DNA of 64,000 nucleotides from Pseudomonas sp. B21-040 (GCF_024748695.1 NZ_CP087176.1:3217501-3281500), one strand, 5' to 3'; numbered from the stretch's first letter, positions 1 to 8,947 are shown. The notes: a model not told the origin generated them from the sequence alone. Program-made: numbers and translations.

Positions 1-1881
1 GACATCGAAAGCCTCGAACGCGTCCCCTTGTCGGAGCGTGGCCTGGCTAGCAGCACTTATGAAGTTCTGCGTCAGGCGGCCGAGCGCTCCCCCGAGGCAC
101 CAGCGCTCAGTTTCTTCGCCGATGCCGCCGATTTCAAACGCACCTACAAGTGGAACTACTCCCATCTTTTCGCGGATATCACCCGCGCGGCAAATGCCTT
201 CCATGACCTGGGCATAAAACCGGGCGAGGTGATTGCCTTCATCCTGCCCAACCTGCCGGAAACCCACTTCACTCTATGGGGCGGGGAGGCGGCGGGGATT
301 GCCATGGCGATCAATCCTCTGCTTGAAGCCAAGCAGTTGGCTGGCTTGTTGAATGCCGCGAAGGCATCCGTGGTGGTGACGCTCGCGCCGATGGCGGGCA
401 GTGACCTGTGGCCCAAATTGGCGTCGCAGCTGAATCAGTTGCCCACGGTCAAGTCTGTTGTCTGGGTCAGCATGGAGCCCTATGTCGCGCAACCTGTACG
501 TGGAGCTCTGAAAGCCGTGGCGCTGAAGGAACGAGACTTACACAGCGGCATCGCGATCCACGATTGGCAATCGCTGATGAACACTCAGCCGCACACACAC
601 CTGAAGAGCGGTCGACAAATTCGTCAGGATGAGTGCGCCTCCTACATCTGTACGGGCGGCACTACCGGGCTCCCCAAGATCGCCGCGCGTACTCATGGCT
701 CGGAAGTATTCAACGCATGGGCCGTAGCGGCTCACTTGCAGCCACGCAGTGGTGGCCAGGTTGTTTTTTGTGGCCTGCCGCTGTTTCATGTCAATGGCCA
801 ACTGGTGACTGGGCTGATGCCTTGGACTCAAGGCGACCATGTGATCCTCGGGACGCCTCAGGGGTATCGGGGCGAGGGGGTGATCCCACGATTCTGGGAG
901 ATGGTCGAGCACTTCGGCATCAACCTCTTTTCCGGCGTGCCAACTGTCTATGCCGCACTTCTGCAAAATGAATGGCAGGGCCGGGATCTGTCCAGTCTTC
1001 GCTTTGCCATGTGTGGCGCCGCACCGATGCCGGCTGAGCTTTTCCGGGAGTTCGAGCGCCGCACCGGGGTGAGGATCCTTGAAGGTTACGGTCTTACCGA
1101 GGGTGCCTGCGTCTCTTCAATCAATCCACCCCATGGCGAGCGCCATATCGGCTCCATCGGGATGCGGATCGCCTACCAGAATATGCGCGCGGTCCTGCTC
1201 AATGATTCGGGAGAGTACCTGCGCGACGCCAACGTGGATGAGATCGGCCTCATCACGATCAGTGGTCCGAACCTCTTCGAGGGTTATCTGGAGGAGCGTC
1301 ATAATCAGGGCCTCTGGATCGATATCGACGGTCAGCGCTGGCTGAATACAGGCGATCTGGGTCGCCAGGATGCGCAAGGTTACTTCTGGCTGACCGGACG
1401 CAAGAAGGAACTGATCATCCGTGGTGGCCACAACATCGATCCCAAGCAAATCGAGGAGGCTCTTCAGACGCATCCCGCCGTCGCCTTGGCCGCTGCAATC
1501 GGCAGCCCCGATGCCTACTCGGGCGAGGTGCCGGTTGCGTACGTTCAACTACGCCCCGGACAAGTGTGCAACGCCGAAGAGCTCCAGATATTCGCACATC
1601 ACAACATCAGCGAGCGGGCAGCAGTTCCCAAGCGCATTGAAATCCTCAACGCGCTGCCACTGACGGCCGTGGGCAAGATATTCAAGCCGGCTTTGCAGCA
1701 GCGGGAGATTGCCAAAGTAGTCCTGCAGGAAGTCGAACGTCTGGGGCTTTTGGATATTGCTGTTGAAGTCGTGCAGGACAATCGTCGTGGGCAGGTTGCC
1801 TGCGTCAGGGCCGGCACCGACCAGGAAGTCCTGGCTCCGCTTTTGGGGCGTTACAGCTTTCAAGTCGAGTGGATTAATTGA
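1..1881 (+). CDS. Acyl-CoA synthetase (AMP-forming), 5' end outside window
   Basis: ANL-superfamily ligase that should activate a carboxylic acid to its acyl-CoA through an acyl-adenylate. Visible motifs are the Ser/Thr/Gly-rich P-loop YICTGGTTGLPK, the GYGLTEG adenine-binding motif, the hinge region NTGDLG...GRKKELIIRGGHNI and the C-terminal catalytic Lys in LTAVGKIFKP. The frame is open to base 1 (DIESLERVPLSERG...), so the TTG at 28 is probably not the start; the true start lies upstream of the window. At least 626 residues are seen, in the usual size range. A FadL-type channel follows 163 bp downstream on the same strand, which fits uptake plus activation of a hydrophobic acid. The exact substrate cannot be read from the sequence. 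Confidence 0.9.
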   Translation, partial: DIESLERVPLSERGLASSTYEVLRQAAERSPEAPALSFFADAADFKRTYKWNYSHLFADITRAANAFHDLGIKPGEVIAFILPNLPETHFTLWGGEAAGIAMAINPLLEAKQLAGLLNAAKASVVVTLAPMAGSDLWPKLASQLNQLPTVKSVVWVSMEPYVAQPVRGALKAVALKERDLHSGIAIHDWQSLMNTQPHTHLKSGRQIRQDECASYICTGGTTGLPKIAARTHGSEVFNAWAVAAHLQPRSGGQVVFCGLPLFHVNGQLVTGLMPWTQGDHVILGTPQGYRGEGVIPRFWEMVEHFGINLFSGVPTVYAALLQNEWQGRDLSSLRFAMCGAAPMPAELFREFERRTGVRILEGYGLTEGACVSSINPPHGERHIGSIGMRIAYQNMRAVLLNDSGEYLRDANVDEIGLITISGPNLFEGYLEERHNQGLWIDIDGQRWLNTGDLGRQDAQGYFWLTGRKKELIIRGGHNIDPKQIEEALQTHPAVALAAAIGSPDAYSGEVPVAYVQLRPGQVCNAEELQIFAHHNISERAAVPKRIEILNALPLTAVGKIFKPALQQREIAKVVLQEVERLGLLDIAVEVVQDNRRGQVACVRAGTDQEVLAPLLGRYSFQVEWIN

Positions 1882-2044
1882 GTTCCTGATTCGCAATCTG
1901 CAAGTCCAGCAGTTATGCCCTGGCGCTGTTCAGTCGGGGTGTTTTACACACCATCGATCAACTCCAGCCGGCACTGAAAAGTGCACAGGACGGCGAAGCC
2001 TTGCCTGCGTGCAATCAACAAAAACAATAAACAAGAGGTGGAAA

Positions 2045-3364
2045 ATGAAACTGAATAGCCGCGTGATCCCGTGTCTCTCTGCTCAGCGTAAGTGTGCTGT
2101 CTGGATTAAATTCAGCAGCGCCATCGCACTACTCAGTGCCTCCACTATTGCCAGCGCCAATGGCATTGCCTTAAACGAACAAAGTGCAAGCAGTGCGGGA
2201 ACTGCTTATGCGGGAAGGTCATCTTCCGCGCTGGACGCCAGCACCATCTATGGAAATCCCGCAGGTTTGACCAAGTTGAAGCGCACTGAGATTTCCGGTG
2301 GTGCGGCGGTCGTTTCGGTGAGCGACGACATCAGTGATGCACAGAGCAGTGCCACAGGAACGAATAAAGGGGACTCCGTGCCGTTGGGAGTTGTGCCCTT
2401 CGCTTATATGTCGACGCCACTTGACGATCGTTTTTCGATTGGCCTGGGTCTCTATGCTCCGAGTGGTCTGATCAATGATTACGAGAGCACTTTTCAAGGC
2501 CGCTACCATGGTTCCTATAGCACGACAAAGGAGATTACCCTTCAGCCCACCATTGCCTGGCGGATCAATGATTACGTGTCCATTGGTGGCGGACCGACCA
2601 TAAACCACTTCAATGCAAAGCTTCAAAACTACCTGGCCACCGGCGCTCTGAACAACGGCGAGGACACACTGGTCACCATCAAAGGCGATGACACAGCACT
2701 CGGCTACAACGTAGGCATCTTGGTTGACTTTACTGAGGCAACCCGTTGGGGGATCAACTATCACTCGAAGGTGGACTATGAACTCGAAGGGCATACTGAG
2801 GTTTCTGGCTCCCCGAGCGTGATCCTTCTGGACGGAAAGTATGACAACAAGATTGACCTCACTATGCCCGAATCCGTGGACACGTCTATCACCCATCATT
2901 TCAATAGTCGCTGGACGGGCTATCTGGGGACCACTTGGAAACGTTGGAGCCGGATCCAGAAGGTCGAGGCAATCAACAGCGGTCTTTCCCCCGTGGGTCA
3001 GGCGGCTGGCCTGGGAAGTGTGATCGAAGAAATGAACTGGCGCGACACGTGGAGCACTGCAGTTGGCGCCTCCTATCAATTGAACCAACAATGGCTGTTG
3101 CGCGCAGGCTACGCCTATGACCCGTCGCCAATCAGAAATGCCGATCGCAGCGTGCGCATTCCGGTTGGGAATCGCCAAGCCGTGACTTTGGGGGGGGCTT
3201 ACTCACCGAATTCCGATCTGACGATAGACTTCGCTTATGGTTATCTCTGGGATTCCAAAGTTTCCGTAAAGCAGCCGAACAACTCCGGTGTTCAACCTGA
3301 ATACAGTGCCAACTACGACAACAGTGCGAATGGAGTTTCAGTGCAGGCTACCTATCGGTACTAA
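2045..3364 (+). CDS. FadL/OmpP1/TodX-family outer-membrane channel
   Basis: Outer-membrane beta-barrel of the FadL family, which lets long-chain fatty acids or other hydrophobic compounds cross the outer membrane. The start at ATG 2045 is chosen because AAGAGGTGG lies just upstream and a signal peptide follows (positive N-terminus, hydrophobic FSSAIALLSASTIASA, cleavage before NGIAL). The mature N-terminus NGIALNEQSASSAGTAYAGRSS...DASTIYGNPAGLT is the classic FadL hatch motif with the NPAG signature. It ends in an aromatic-rich strand (VQATYRY), typical of BAM substrates. Length is 439 residues. The neighbouring acyl-CoA synthetase suggests a coupled import and activation unit. Substrate unknown. 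Confidence 0.9.
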   Translation: MKLNSRVIPCLSAQRKCAVWIKFSSAIALLSASTIASANGIALNEQSASSAGTAYAGRSSSALDASTIYGNPAGLTKLKRTEISGGAAVVSVSDDISDAQSSATGTNKGDSVPLGVVPFAYMSTPLDDRFSIGLGLYAPSGLINDYESTFQGRYHGSYSTTKEITLQPTIAWRINDYVSIGGGPTINHFNAKLQNYLATGALNNGEDTLVTIKGDDTALGYNVGILVDFTEATRWGINYHSKVDYELEGHTEVSGSPSVILLDGKYDNKIDLTMPESVDTSITHHFNSRWTGYLGTTWKRWSRIQKVEAINSGLSPVGQAAGLGSVIEEMNWRDTWSTAVGASYQLNQQWLLRAGYAYDPSPIRNADRSVRIPVGNRQAVTLGGAYSPNSDLTIDFAYGYLWDSKVSVKQPNNSGVQPEYSANYDNSANGVSVQATYRY

Positions 3365-3401
3365 GCGACCTGACCTAAGAGTCCTCAACCTTCGCGCTGC
3401 G

Positions 3402-3767
3402 TTATTGCGTTGCGTCCGTAGGCATCACCAGTGGCGTCGCGAAATTTAACGCAATCATGTACACCGAGCCTCTGCCCGGCTCGGTCAGCCCGGCGTGTGT
3501 GCAAATGAAGTCGAACACCGTCTCGGCCTGGGCTTCATCCACCACCACGTTGACCACCCGGGAGAGAACCGCCTCCGGCACCTCGTTGCGGGGGGCTTTG
3601 GCGGCCTGCAGTACGGCCACGCCGCGGCAACTCACGCTGTCCGCGCGCGTAATGCCATGCGCCTCTTGCAACAGCAGTAGCAGCCTGCGTTCCGTACCAT
3701 CGTCGGGCAACACGCAGGTAATGAGTTTTGCCGCGCCGCCCGGAATACCCGCAACCGCCACGCTCAT
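3402..3767 (-). CDS. PII-like nitrogen-regulator-type protein, second of pair
   Basis: A 121-residue protein with a PII/GlnB-like ferredoxin fold pattern: N-terminal strand AKLITCVLPDDGTERRLLLLLQEAHGITRADSVSCRGV, a T-loop region, and a C-terminal strand segment TVFDFICTHAGLTEPGRGSVYMIAL equivalent to the PII C-loop. It lacks the conserved uridylylated-Tyr T-loop of GlnB/GlnK, so it is PII-like rather than a canonical nitrogen regulator. Its ATG overlaps the stop of the preceding PII-like gene by four bases (3764-3767), so the two and the DUF1538 gene are almost certainly one translationally coupled operon. By analogy with PII proteins that gate transporters, it may bind a nucleotide and regulate the DUF1538 protein; that is inference. 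Confidence 0.75.
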   Translation of the reverse strand: MSVAVAGIPGGAAKLITCVLPDDGTERRLLLLLQEAHGITRADSVSCRGVAVLQAAKAPRNEVPEAVLSRVVNVVVDEAQAETVFDFICTHAGLTEPGRGSVYMIALNFATPLVMPTDATQ

Positions 3768-4126
3768 GAGGCACTCCCTTGTTCCAGCATTTCGCGGGGA
3801 ATGTAGGTGGCGACTTTTTCCACGGGTGTCGCATAGATCATGCCCGCACCGGGAACATCCAGGTTGGCCGCGTGGTAGATGGCCTCGAGTACTGCGTCTT
3901 GATAGTCGGCCGCGACCAGCAGACTGACCACTTCTTTCTCCGCATCGATGGCGATGCTGAGCAGGCCGTGCCGCTCACGGGGGCCAAGACCGTGGGCGTG
4001 GTAGACAATGGCGCCTGGTGCGCCCATGCCCTGCGCCGCACGGATCACCAGGTCGGCACGCCCGACGGGGACAATGCAGGTGATCAGTGCAACGTCAGTC
4101 AGGTAGGTAATCCCTTCAGCTTTCAT
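3764..4126 (-). CDS. PII-like protein, first of pair
   Basis: A 120-residue PII-like protein beginning MKAEGITYLTDVALITCIVPVGRADLVIRAAQ. The start at 4126 is preferred over a longer in-frame start because its ATG overlaps the TGA of the DUF1538 gene (ATGA, 4123-4126). The pattern of strand-helix-strand, GAPGAIVYHAHG loop and a C-terminal DVPGAGMIYATPVEKVATYIP resembles PII, where that last segment packs at the nucleotide-binding subunit interface. It differs strongly from the second PII-like protein, so the pair are paralogues that may form separate or mixed trimers. Role inferred from context: sensor or regulator of the neighbouring membrane protein. Confidence 0.75.
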   Translation of the reverse strand: MKAEGITYLTDVALITCIVPVGRADLVIRAAQGMGAPGAIVYHAHGLGPRERHGLLSIAIDAEKEVVSLLVAADYQDAVLEAIYHAANLDVPGAGMIYATPVEKVATYIPREMLEQGSAS

Positions 4127-5907
4127 CCCGCTTCTCCGGTGTTCAATAATTGATTTGCAGGCTGTTGTGTGGCGGCCTTTGTCTGTCTCCACAGCTGGAA
4201 ACGGGCCCACTGTCCGAGCAGCATGACGCTGATGACAGGACCGACGGATGCCATACAAAGAATGCCGAAACCCTCGACTGCGTTAGTGGCATTGCCCAGC
4301 CCCAGCCCCATGGCCAGAACGAGCGGCACGGTGATGGGCCCCGTGGTGACACCGGCGCTATCCCAGGCCACATTGACGAACTCTTCGGTCGAAAAAACCG
4401 TCAGTACCACAGCGATTAAATAGGGCGGCACCACCAGCCAGACCAGTGGCAGGCCGAACACCAGTTTGGCCACACCTACGGCAATACCGCAGGCGACGCC
4501 TATCGATACAGCACGTATCAGGCTGCGCTTGCGGATAAAACCGTTGGTAAGGGTTTCGGCGGTGACGCCGAGCGCATTCAGCGCAGGCTCGGCGACGGTT
4601 GCCCCGTACCCGAGCACCCAGGCGAACGCCAAGGCCAGCACCAGTCCCACTTGATAGATATAGAGAGGGGAGTTGTCCGCGCCGGGTGTCTGCATGAAGG
4701 CCGCCGGAATCAGCGACCCCGCGCTTCCTCCCAGCTTCGACAGACCGTAGGTCAACCCGAGATTGAACACGCACATGCCCACCACGGTGAGTGCGATACC
4801 GAGAAGGATCTCGCCGCGCCGCGGCAGGTTCTGGCGCAACAGCAGTTTCAGCACAACCATCAGGAATATCACCAAAGGCACGATGGCCCGCAGTCCCGAA
4901 ACAATCTCCAGTCCGGGGCTGACTTCGTGCCAGGGTGCCGCCAGTTGTCCGGCCTCGGTAGCGGCTTGCGCGGCGGCGACGATTTCCGCCGGCGAGGAGA
5001 TAGCCGCCACGTACAGGCCCAGCAGCATTACCCCGATGACGGGAAACAGCGAAGCCAAGGTGACAATACCGAACCCGGACAGCCCGGAACCGCCCTTGCC
5101 GGCGGCAGCCGCGATGCCGATGCCCAGCGCCAGCACCAGCGGTACAGTGACCGGCCCGGTGGTGACCGCGCCAGCATCCCAAGCCAAGCCGATAACTTTC
5201 GCAAGCTCAGGGTCACTGGACATGTACACCGTCAGCAACAGCACGGGCGCCAGCGATAAATAGATCAACGGCTTCAAGCTCCAGCCGTAGAGGAAGCGCA
5301 GCGTACCGGTTACAGCGGCCAGACCGACGCTGGCCCCCACAACCAGGACCAGTTCGCTGGTCCATTGGTTGAGTATCGCCCAGAGGTAGGGGGCGCGCTG
5401 CGCAGAAACGTTCTGCCCAGCGGCGCGCAGCGCGCCGATAGCGGGTTCGGCGAAAGTCACCCCGATACCCAGCAGCAGGGTAACCAGCAACACCACAGGC
5501 AGGGATAACTTGCGCGGAAGGTTGCTGCCGATTATTTCGCCGAAAGGCATCAGGCCGAGTTTCAGCCCTTCCATAAACAACATCAGCCCGACGATCACGG
5601 CGAACAAGCCGCCCGTGACAAGCAGCGAATCCTCCACCAACTGGCGCAAGATGATGATCTGAAACAGCACCAGGTACAGGGCCAAGGGCACCACGGCGCG
5701 AACCTGCTCCATCAGCCGGACATTGAGATAAGGCTTGAGGATGGCGGCGATCTCGCCAGCTCGTAATTTCGCCGTTTTGTGGGGCGCGGCCTGCCAGCGG
5801 CCATCGGCATCGCGAACGGGGGCGGACACCAGTTCACGCATGGGGATTTCGCGGCGACCGGCTCCGATCATATGCATGTAGTCGGCGTAGCGAATGGAGT
5901 CTTTCAT
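4123..5907 (-). CDS. DUF1538-domain integral membrane protein (two repeats)
   Basis: A 594-residue polytopic membrane protein with two homologous DUF1538 halves. Repeat 1 (about residues 60-310) carries GVTFAEPAIGAL and AWDAGAVTTGPVTVPLVLA. Repeat 2 (about 340-580) carries GATVAEPALNAL and AWDSAGVTTGPITVPLVLA. The internal duplication and the Gly/Pro/Thr-rich repeated motif resemble transporters with inverted or tandem repeats, and the acidic Asp in AWD could lie in the membrane. Function is not established for DUF1538. It is the first gene of a three-gene, four-base-overlap operon with two PII-like proteins, which suggests a transporter or channel controlled by small-molecule-binding PII trimers. 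About 60 N-terminal residues are cytosolic-looking. Confidence 0.85.
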   Translation of the reverse strand: MKDSIRYADYMHMIGAGRREIPMRELVSAPVRDADGRWQAAPHKTAKLRAGEIAAILKPYLNVRLMEQVRAVVPLALYLVLFQIIILRQLVEDSLLVTGGLFAVIVGLMLFMEGLKLGLMPFGEIIGSNLPRKLSLPVVLLVTLLLGIGVTFAEPAIGALRAAGQNVSAQRAPYLWAILNQWTSELVLVVGASVGLAAVTGTLRFLYGWSLKPLIYLSLAPVLLLTVYMSSDPELAKVIGLAWDAGAVTTGPVTVPLVLALGIGIAAAAGKGGSGLSGFGIVTLASLFPVIGVMLLGLYVAAISSPAEIVAAAQAATEAGQLAAPWHEVSPGLEIVSGLRAIVPLVIFLMVVLKLLLRQNLPRRGEILLGIALTVVGMCVFNLGLTYGLSKLGGSAGSLIPAAFMQTPGADNSPLYIYQVGLVLALAFAWVLGYGATVAEPALNALGVTAETLTNGFIRKRSLIRAVSIGVACGIAVGVAKLVFGLPLVWLVVPPYLIAVVLTVFSTEEFVNVAWDSAGVTTGPITVPLVLAMGLGLGNATNAVEGFGILCMASVGPVISVMLLGQWARFQLWRQTKAATQQPANQLLNTGEAG

Positions 5908-6156
5908 AGGCTCATCTGTTCAGGTTGATCTACCGGTGTACGACTAACAGGTGCTCTCGTATTGTCGCGGCGCGGGTTAACAGCCGATGTGCTATTCCGG
6001 CCGCGAACAATTTTGCCTACGCTGAGCAGGTGAAGTTTTGACTTCGGTCAAGGTGCTGATTGCGCATTTGTGTCCGGGTGTTGCGAGCTGTGTCGTCAAG
6101 GTCGGCATGACCGAACAGGTATTGAGCTCATGTTGAGTGCGCAGCGAATGTGTTGC

Positions 6157-6993
6157 TCATCCTTCATTCGCCCAAACACCCGTCGCTGCGGTGCGCCGAA
6201 CATAATCGGTAAAGTCACGTGCCGGACGGCCAAGTGCGCGCTGGACGCCGTCGGCAAGGGGGGTATTGCGCCCGTCGAGCACGGTGGTGAAGAGGTACAG
6301 CACCAGGTCAATTAACCCGGCGGGAAGTTGTTCCTGTTCCAAGGCCTCTTTATAGGCTCGCGGCGGCACGGCGAGGAAGCGGATATCGCGACCGGTCGCT
6401 TGAGCGATCTGATCGACCGCCTCGGCGAACGTCAGCGCCCGTGGGCCCGTCAGTTCATACAGCTGGCGTGAGTGTCCAGGTTGGGTCAGCGCCTGGACAG
6501 CAATCTCGGCAATATCCTCCACGTCGACAAAGGGCTCCGCGATATTGCCGACGGGTAGGGCGAGTTCGCCCTGAAGAATGGGCTCCAGAAAATGCGCTTC
6601 GCTGAAGTTCTGGAAGAACCAGCTGGCTCTCAAGATCGTCCAGTCGACACCGCTGTTTTGTATGACGCGTTCGGCTTGTTCAGCTTCGGCTTCTCCGCGC
6701 CCGGACAACAGCACCAGTTTGCTCACGCCACGTTTGACGGCCAGGTCGGTAAACGCCTGGACCGTTTCGACGGCGCCAGGAACGGCGAGGTCCGGCTGAA
6801 AGGAGATGTAAACGGCATCAACGCCATCAAGCTCCGCATCCCAGGTGATTCGATCCTCCCAGTCAAAGGGCGGATTTGCACCACGAGAACCCGAGCGCAC
6901 CGGGCGTCCAGCCGATTGCAATTGCTGGAGGATTCGCCGGCCTGTTTTCCCCGTGCCACCGAGAATGAGGATGGTTTTTTGGGTGGTGTTCAT
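6157..6993 (-). CDS. NmrA-family NAD(P)H-binding protein
   Basis: Atypical short-chain dehydrogenase of the NmrA/QOR2-like type, 278 residues, opening with TILILGGTGKTGRRILQQL, an N-terminal Rossmann dinucleotide motif. There is no YxxxK catalytic pair where a classical SDR has one, as usual for NmrA-like proteins, which act as redox sensors or quinone reductases. The ATG at 6993 is chosen over 7002 because GGAG lies 9 nt ahead of it, whereas it would abut the other start. The gene is divergent from a TetR regulator, with a palindrome between them, a common arrangement in which the regulator represses both genes and responds to an electrophile or toxic compound. Confidence 0.8.
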   Translation of the reverse strand: MNTTQKTILILGGTGKTGRRILQQLQSAGRPVRSGSRGANPPFDWEDRITWDAELDGVDAVYISFQPDLAVPGAVETVQAFTDLAVKRGVSKLVLLSGRGEAEAEQAERVIQNSGVDWTILRASWFFQNFSEAHFLEPILQGELALPVGNIAEPFVDVEDIAEIAVQALTQPGHSRQLYELTGPRALTFAEAVDQIAQATGRDIRFLAVPPRAYKEALEQEQLPAGLIDLVLYLFTTVLDGRNTPLADGVQRALGRPARDFTDYVRRTAATGVWANEG

Positions 6994-7017
6994 CGCATTC
7001 ATCTCCGTCGATTTAAT

Positions 7018-7032
7018 GTGAGCAATACTCAC
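7018..7032. promoter_or_regulatory. Candidate TetR operator
   Basis: Perfect inverted repeat GTGAG-N5-CTCAC, extending with one mismatch to about 21 bp (7015-7035), in the divergent intergenic region. It lies 24 nt upstream of the NmrA-family start and 139 nt upstream of the TetR start. Size and symmetry fit a TetR-dimer site. The assignment is inferred from position and symmetry. Confidence 0.6.
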
Positions 7033-7171
7033 GTTAAAAAGATGATAGATGCTCATGTTCTGCCGTCAACCAACGTCAGAACGGAAACCGACGTATGGCC
7101 ATCTCCTTGGGTGTGTGGATAGGCGGTGCTAAGGTGAGTGCTTGTCACGTTATTAATCGAGAATCACGCCA

Positions 7172-7867
7172 GTGCCGAAGAAAGCCACCACCGGGCTCGA
7201 GAAAACCATTTCAGAGCCAGCGCGACGTAATCCCACGCAACAACGTAGTCGCGAGCGGCTGGAGCGAATCCTTGCCGTGGCAACGCAGCTGATCGCGACC
7301 AAGGGCAGCGATTCGTTAAAGATGAGTGAAATTGCCGAGCGCTCGGAGATATCGATCGGGTCGCTTTATCAGTATTTTCCAGACAAGAGCTCGGTGATCC
7401 GCACACTGGCCGAGCGCTATAACGCCGAGAGTCGCCGGTGTATCGAAGCCGCACTGGCAGCGGTTCAGGACGCGGCAGGGTTGCGCGAGGCCTATGCGAA
7501 CCTGCTCGATCAATACTTCGACATTGTTCAGGCAGAGCCCGCGATGCGTGATATCTGGTCGGGGATGCAGGCCGACAAGCAATTGGTGGCGCTGGAGTTG
7601 GAAGAGAGTCGTGTGGCGGGCCGGCTACTGACCGATGCGATGCTGCGGGTATTTCCAGGCAGTGATGTGCAGCGCGTTGCGGATGCCGCTTTTTTAATCT
7701 GGCAACTGGGTGAAGCGACCATGCGGTTGGCCATCACCTGCGAACCTGAAGAGGGGCGGCGACTGGTGGATGCGTTCAAACGCATGTCGCTCGCGGAAAT
7801 CATGGCACCCGCAAGCGATGCTTTGGGCAGCACCGGGTCGAGCGAAGTCGACCCTGCTGTCAACTGA
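7172..7867 (+). CDS. TetR/AcrR-family transcriptional regulator
   Basis: A 231-residue TetR-type regulator. The N-terminal helix-turn-helix is at about residues 23-70: RERLERILAVATQLIATKG, then MSEIAERSEISIGSLYQYFPDKSSVIRTLAERY, which matches the family's conserved GxLYxYFxxK turn. The C-terminal ligand-binding and dimerisation domain is helical. The start is GTG at 7172; no closer ATG precedes the DNA-binding domain. It is divergent from the NmrA-family gene and probably represses it and itself through the GTGAG-N5-CTCAC palindrome. Ligand unknown. Confidence 0.88.
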   Translation: MPKKATTGLEKTISEPARRNPTQQRSRERLERILAVATQLIATKGSDSLKMSEIAERSEISIGSLYQYFPDKSSVIRTLAERYNAESRRCIEAALAAVQDAAGLREAYANLLDQYFDIVQAEPAMRDIWSGMQADKQLVALELEESRVAGRLLTDAMLRVFPGSDVQRVADAAFLIWQLGEATMRLAITCEPEEGRRLVDAFKRMSLAEIMAPASDALGSTGSSEVDPAVN

Positions 7868-7872
7868 GCCTG

Positions 7873-8157
7873 TTAAACAAAAGGTTGGCCGGCAAAACCA
7901 CGAGGCAGTCTTTGCAACCCGGCCATGGCGGAGAGCCGTTCGACCCAGGCGGCACGCCAATCATTGGCGGTGTGAGTGGCTTTGGTCTTGCGTGCGGCAC
8001 GGCGTGCTGCATTGCGCTGGGCCTTGCGCGCTTCCTTGTACGCATCGGTGTTTCGGCAGCTTCGGCATTTCACCCGATTCAATTCCTGGGTGGAAGTGAG
8101 GTTGCTGCCCTTGTGACCGCAGGCCAGATGCCCGCTGACTTTGAAGTGGGTGACCAT
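7873..8157 (-). CDS. Small conserved basic protein with paired cysteines
   Basis: A 94-residue basic protein, start chosen at MVTHFKVSGHLACGHKGSNLTSTQELNRVKCRSCRNTDAYKEARKAQ. The Cys-x(n)-CRSC arrangement (one early Cys-Gly-His and a later Cys-x2-Cys) looks like a zinc ribbon, and the Lys/Arg/Ala-rich helix after it could bind nucleic acid. I recognise no named family. It is read convergently with the TetR gene, with only 5 bp between the two stops. Function not assigned. Confidence 0.7.
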   Translation of the reverse strand: MVTHFKVSGHLACGHKGSNLTSTQELNRVKCRSCRNTDAYKEARKAQRNAARRAARKTKATHTANDWRAAWVERLSAMAGLQRLPRGFAGQPFV

Positions 8158-8362
8158 GGTACGTCTCCTTCGCGACGTGTGATGGTTTGACCCCTGGCGA
8201 ACGACAGCGTTCGATCGCTGTGTTGCGAGCAAAAAAAGCCCAGCGCAAGGCCGGGTTGGGGGAGCGGCAGATACTCAGGCAGGGGCGAACACGGTGACGA
8301 TGAGGTCGCCGTTCATGTGCCCTGAAACAGGCCCTGTTCTCGCGTCGCGTGTCCGGATCGAA

Positions 8363-8593
8363 TCATCTGAACCGTGGGAGGGGCGGGTCGACAGGTTTCA
8401 ACGACGACAGCGTGTTTCGAATCAGAGGCGTGTCTTTTTCGATGTCGTTCAGCCGGTCACGAATTCTGAGGGCTGTAGGGTGCCCTCCTTGATGATCGAC
8501 CCAGTCGGCAATTTCCTTGCACGCGGCAGCAAGGCGAGCCTGGCGGGAGTCAAGCAGGGTGAGGAGGGTGGTGATGGACTCTTTTTCGGACAT
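8363..8593 (-). CDS. Small conserved hypothetical protein
   Basis: A 76-residue, mostly helical and charged protein (MSEKESITTLLTLLDSRQ...). The start at 8593 is supported by a strong Shine-Dalgarno GGAGG 8 nt upstream. There is no signal peptide, membrane segment or recognisable motif. It sits in a run of small minus-strand genes upstream of topoisomerase IB. Not recognised; likely cytosolic. Confidence 0.65.
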   Translation of the reverse strand: MSEKESITTLLTLLDSRQARLAAACKEIADWVDHQGGHPTALRIRDRLNDIEKDTPLIRNTLSSLKPVDPPLPRFR

Positions 8594-8725
8594 GGCAAAC
8601 ACCTCCGTTGAAGAACCTGGCAATTGGCAGCAAAAAGCCCGCTGGGTGCGAGCTGTCTGCCGATGGGGTCACTGATCCTTCAGCTATTTCTCAGTATAGT
8701 CCCGCAGCAGACGGGTGAATGGTCA

Positions 8726-8947
8726 TCAACCTTGACGGACCATCAGTTGCGACGTGGCATTGAGCCGTTGGCATTCTTTTCTGGCATCCGCTTCAGAATC
8801 GTAGCCATCGCCGATGAAACCCTGGGTGCGAGTGTCGGCGATGCGATACCAGACGGCAGCGTCGGGTGGCGGGTGACCCGCTTCTCCGGCTCGGCGACCA
8901 TGAATGATGATCTTGTTGCATCGCTTCACAACGAAAATGTCTTCCAT
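8726..8947 (-). CDS. Small hypothetical protein
   Basis: A 73-residue protein (MEDIFVVKRCNKIIIHGRRAGE...). The central part AVWYRIADTRTQGFIGDGYDSEADARKECQRLN looks like a compact alpha-beta unit of a type common in small pseudomonad proteins. No catalytic or targeting motif is visible. It has its own gap on both sides, so it may be monocistronic. Function unknown. Confidence 0.55.
   Translation of the reverse strand: MEDIFVVKRCNKIIIHGRRAGEAGHPPPDAAVWYRIADTRTQGFIGDGYDSEADARKECQRLNATSQLMVRQG

Noticed and set aside
1757..2044. Upstream extension of the FadL-type gene
   Set aside because: It overlaps the acyl-CoA synthetase gene. The signal peptide and ribosome-binding site place the start at 2045.
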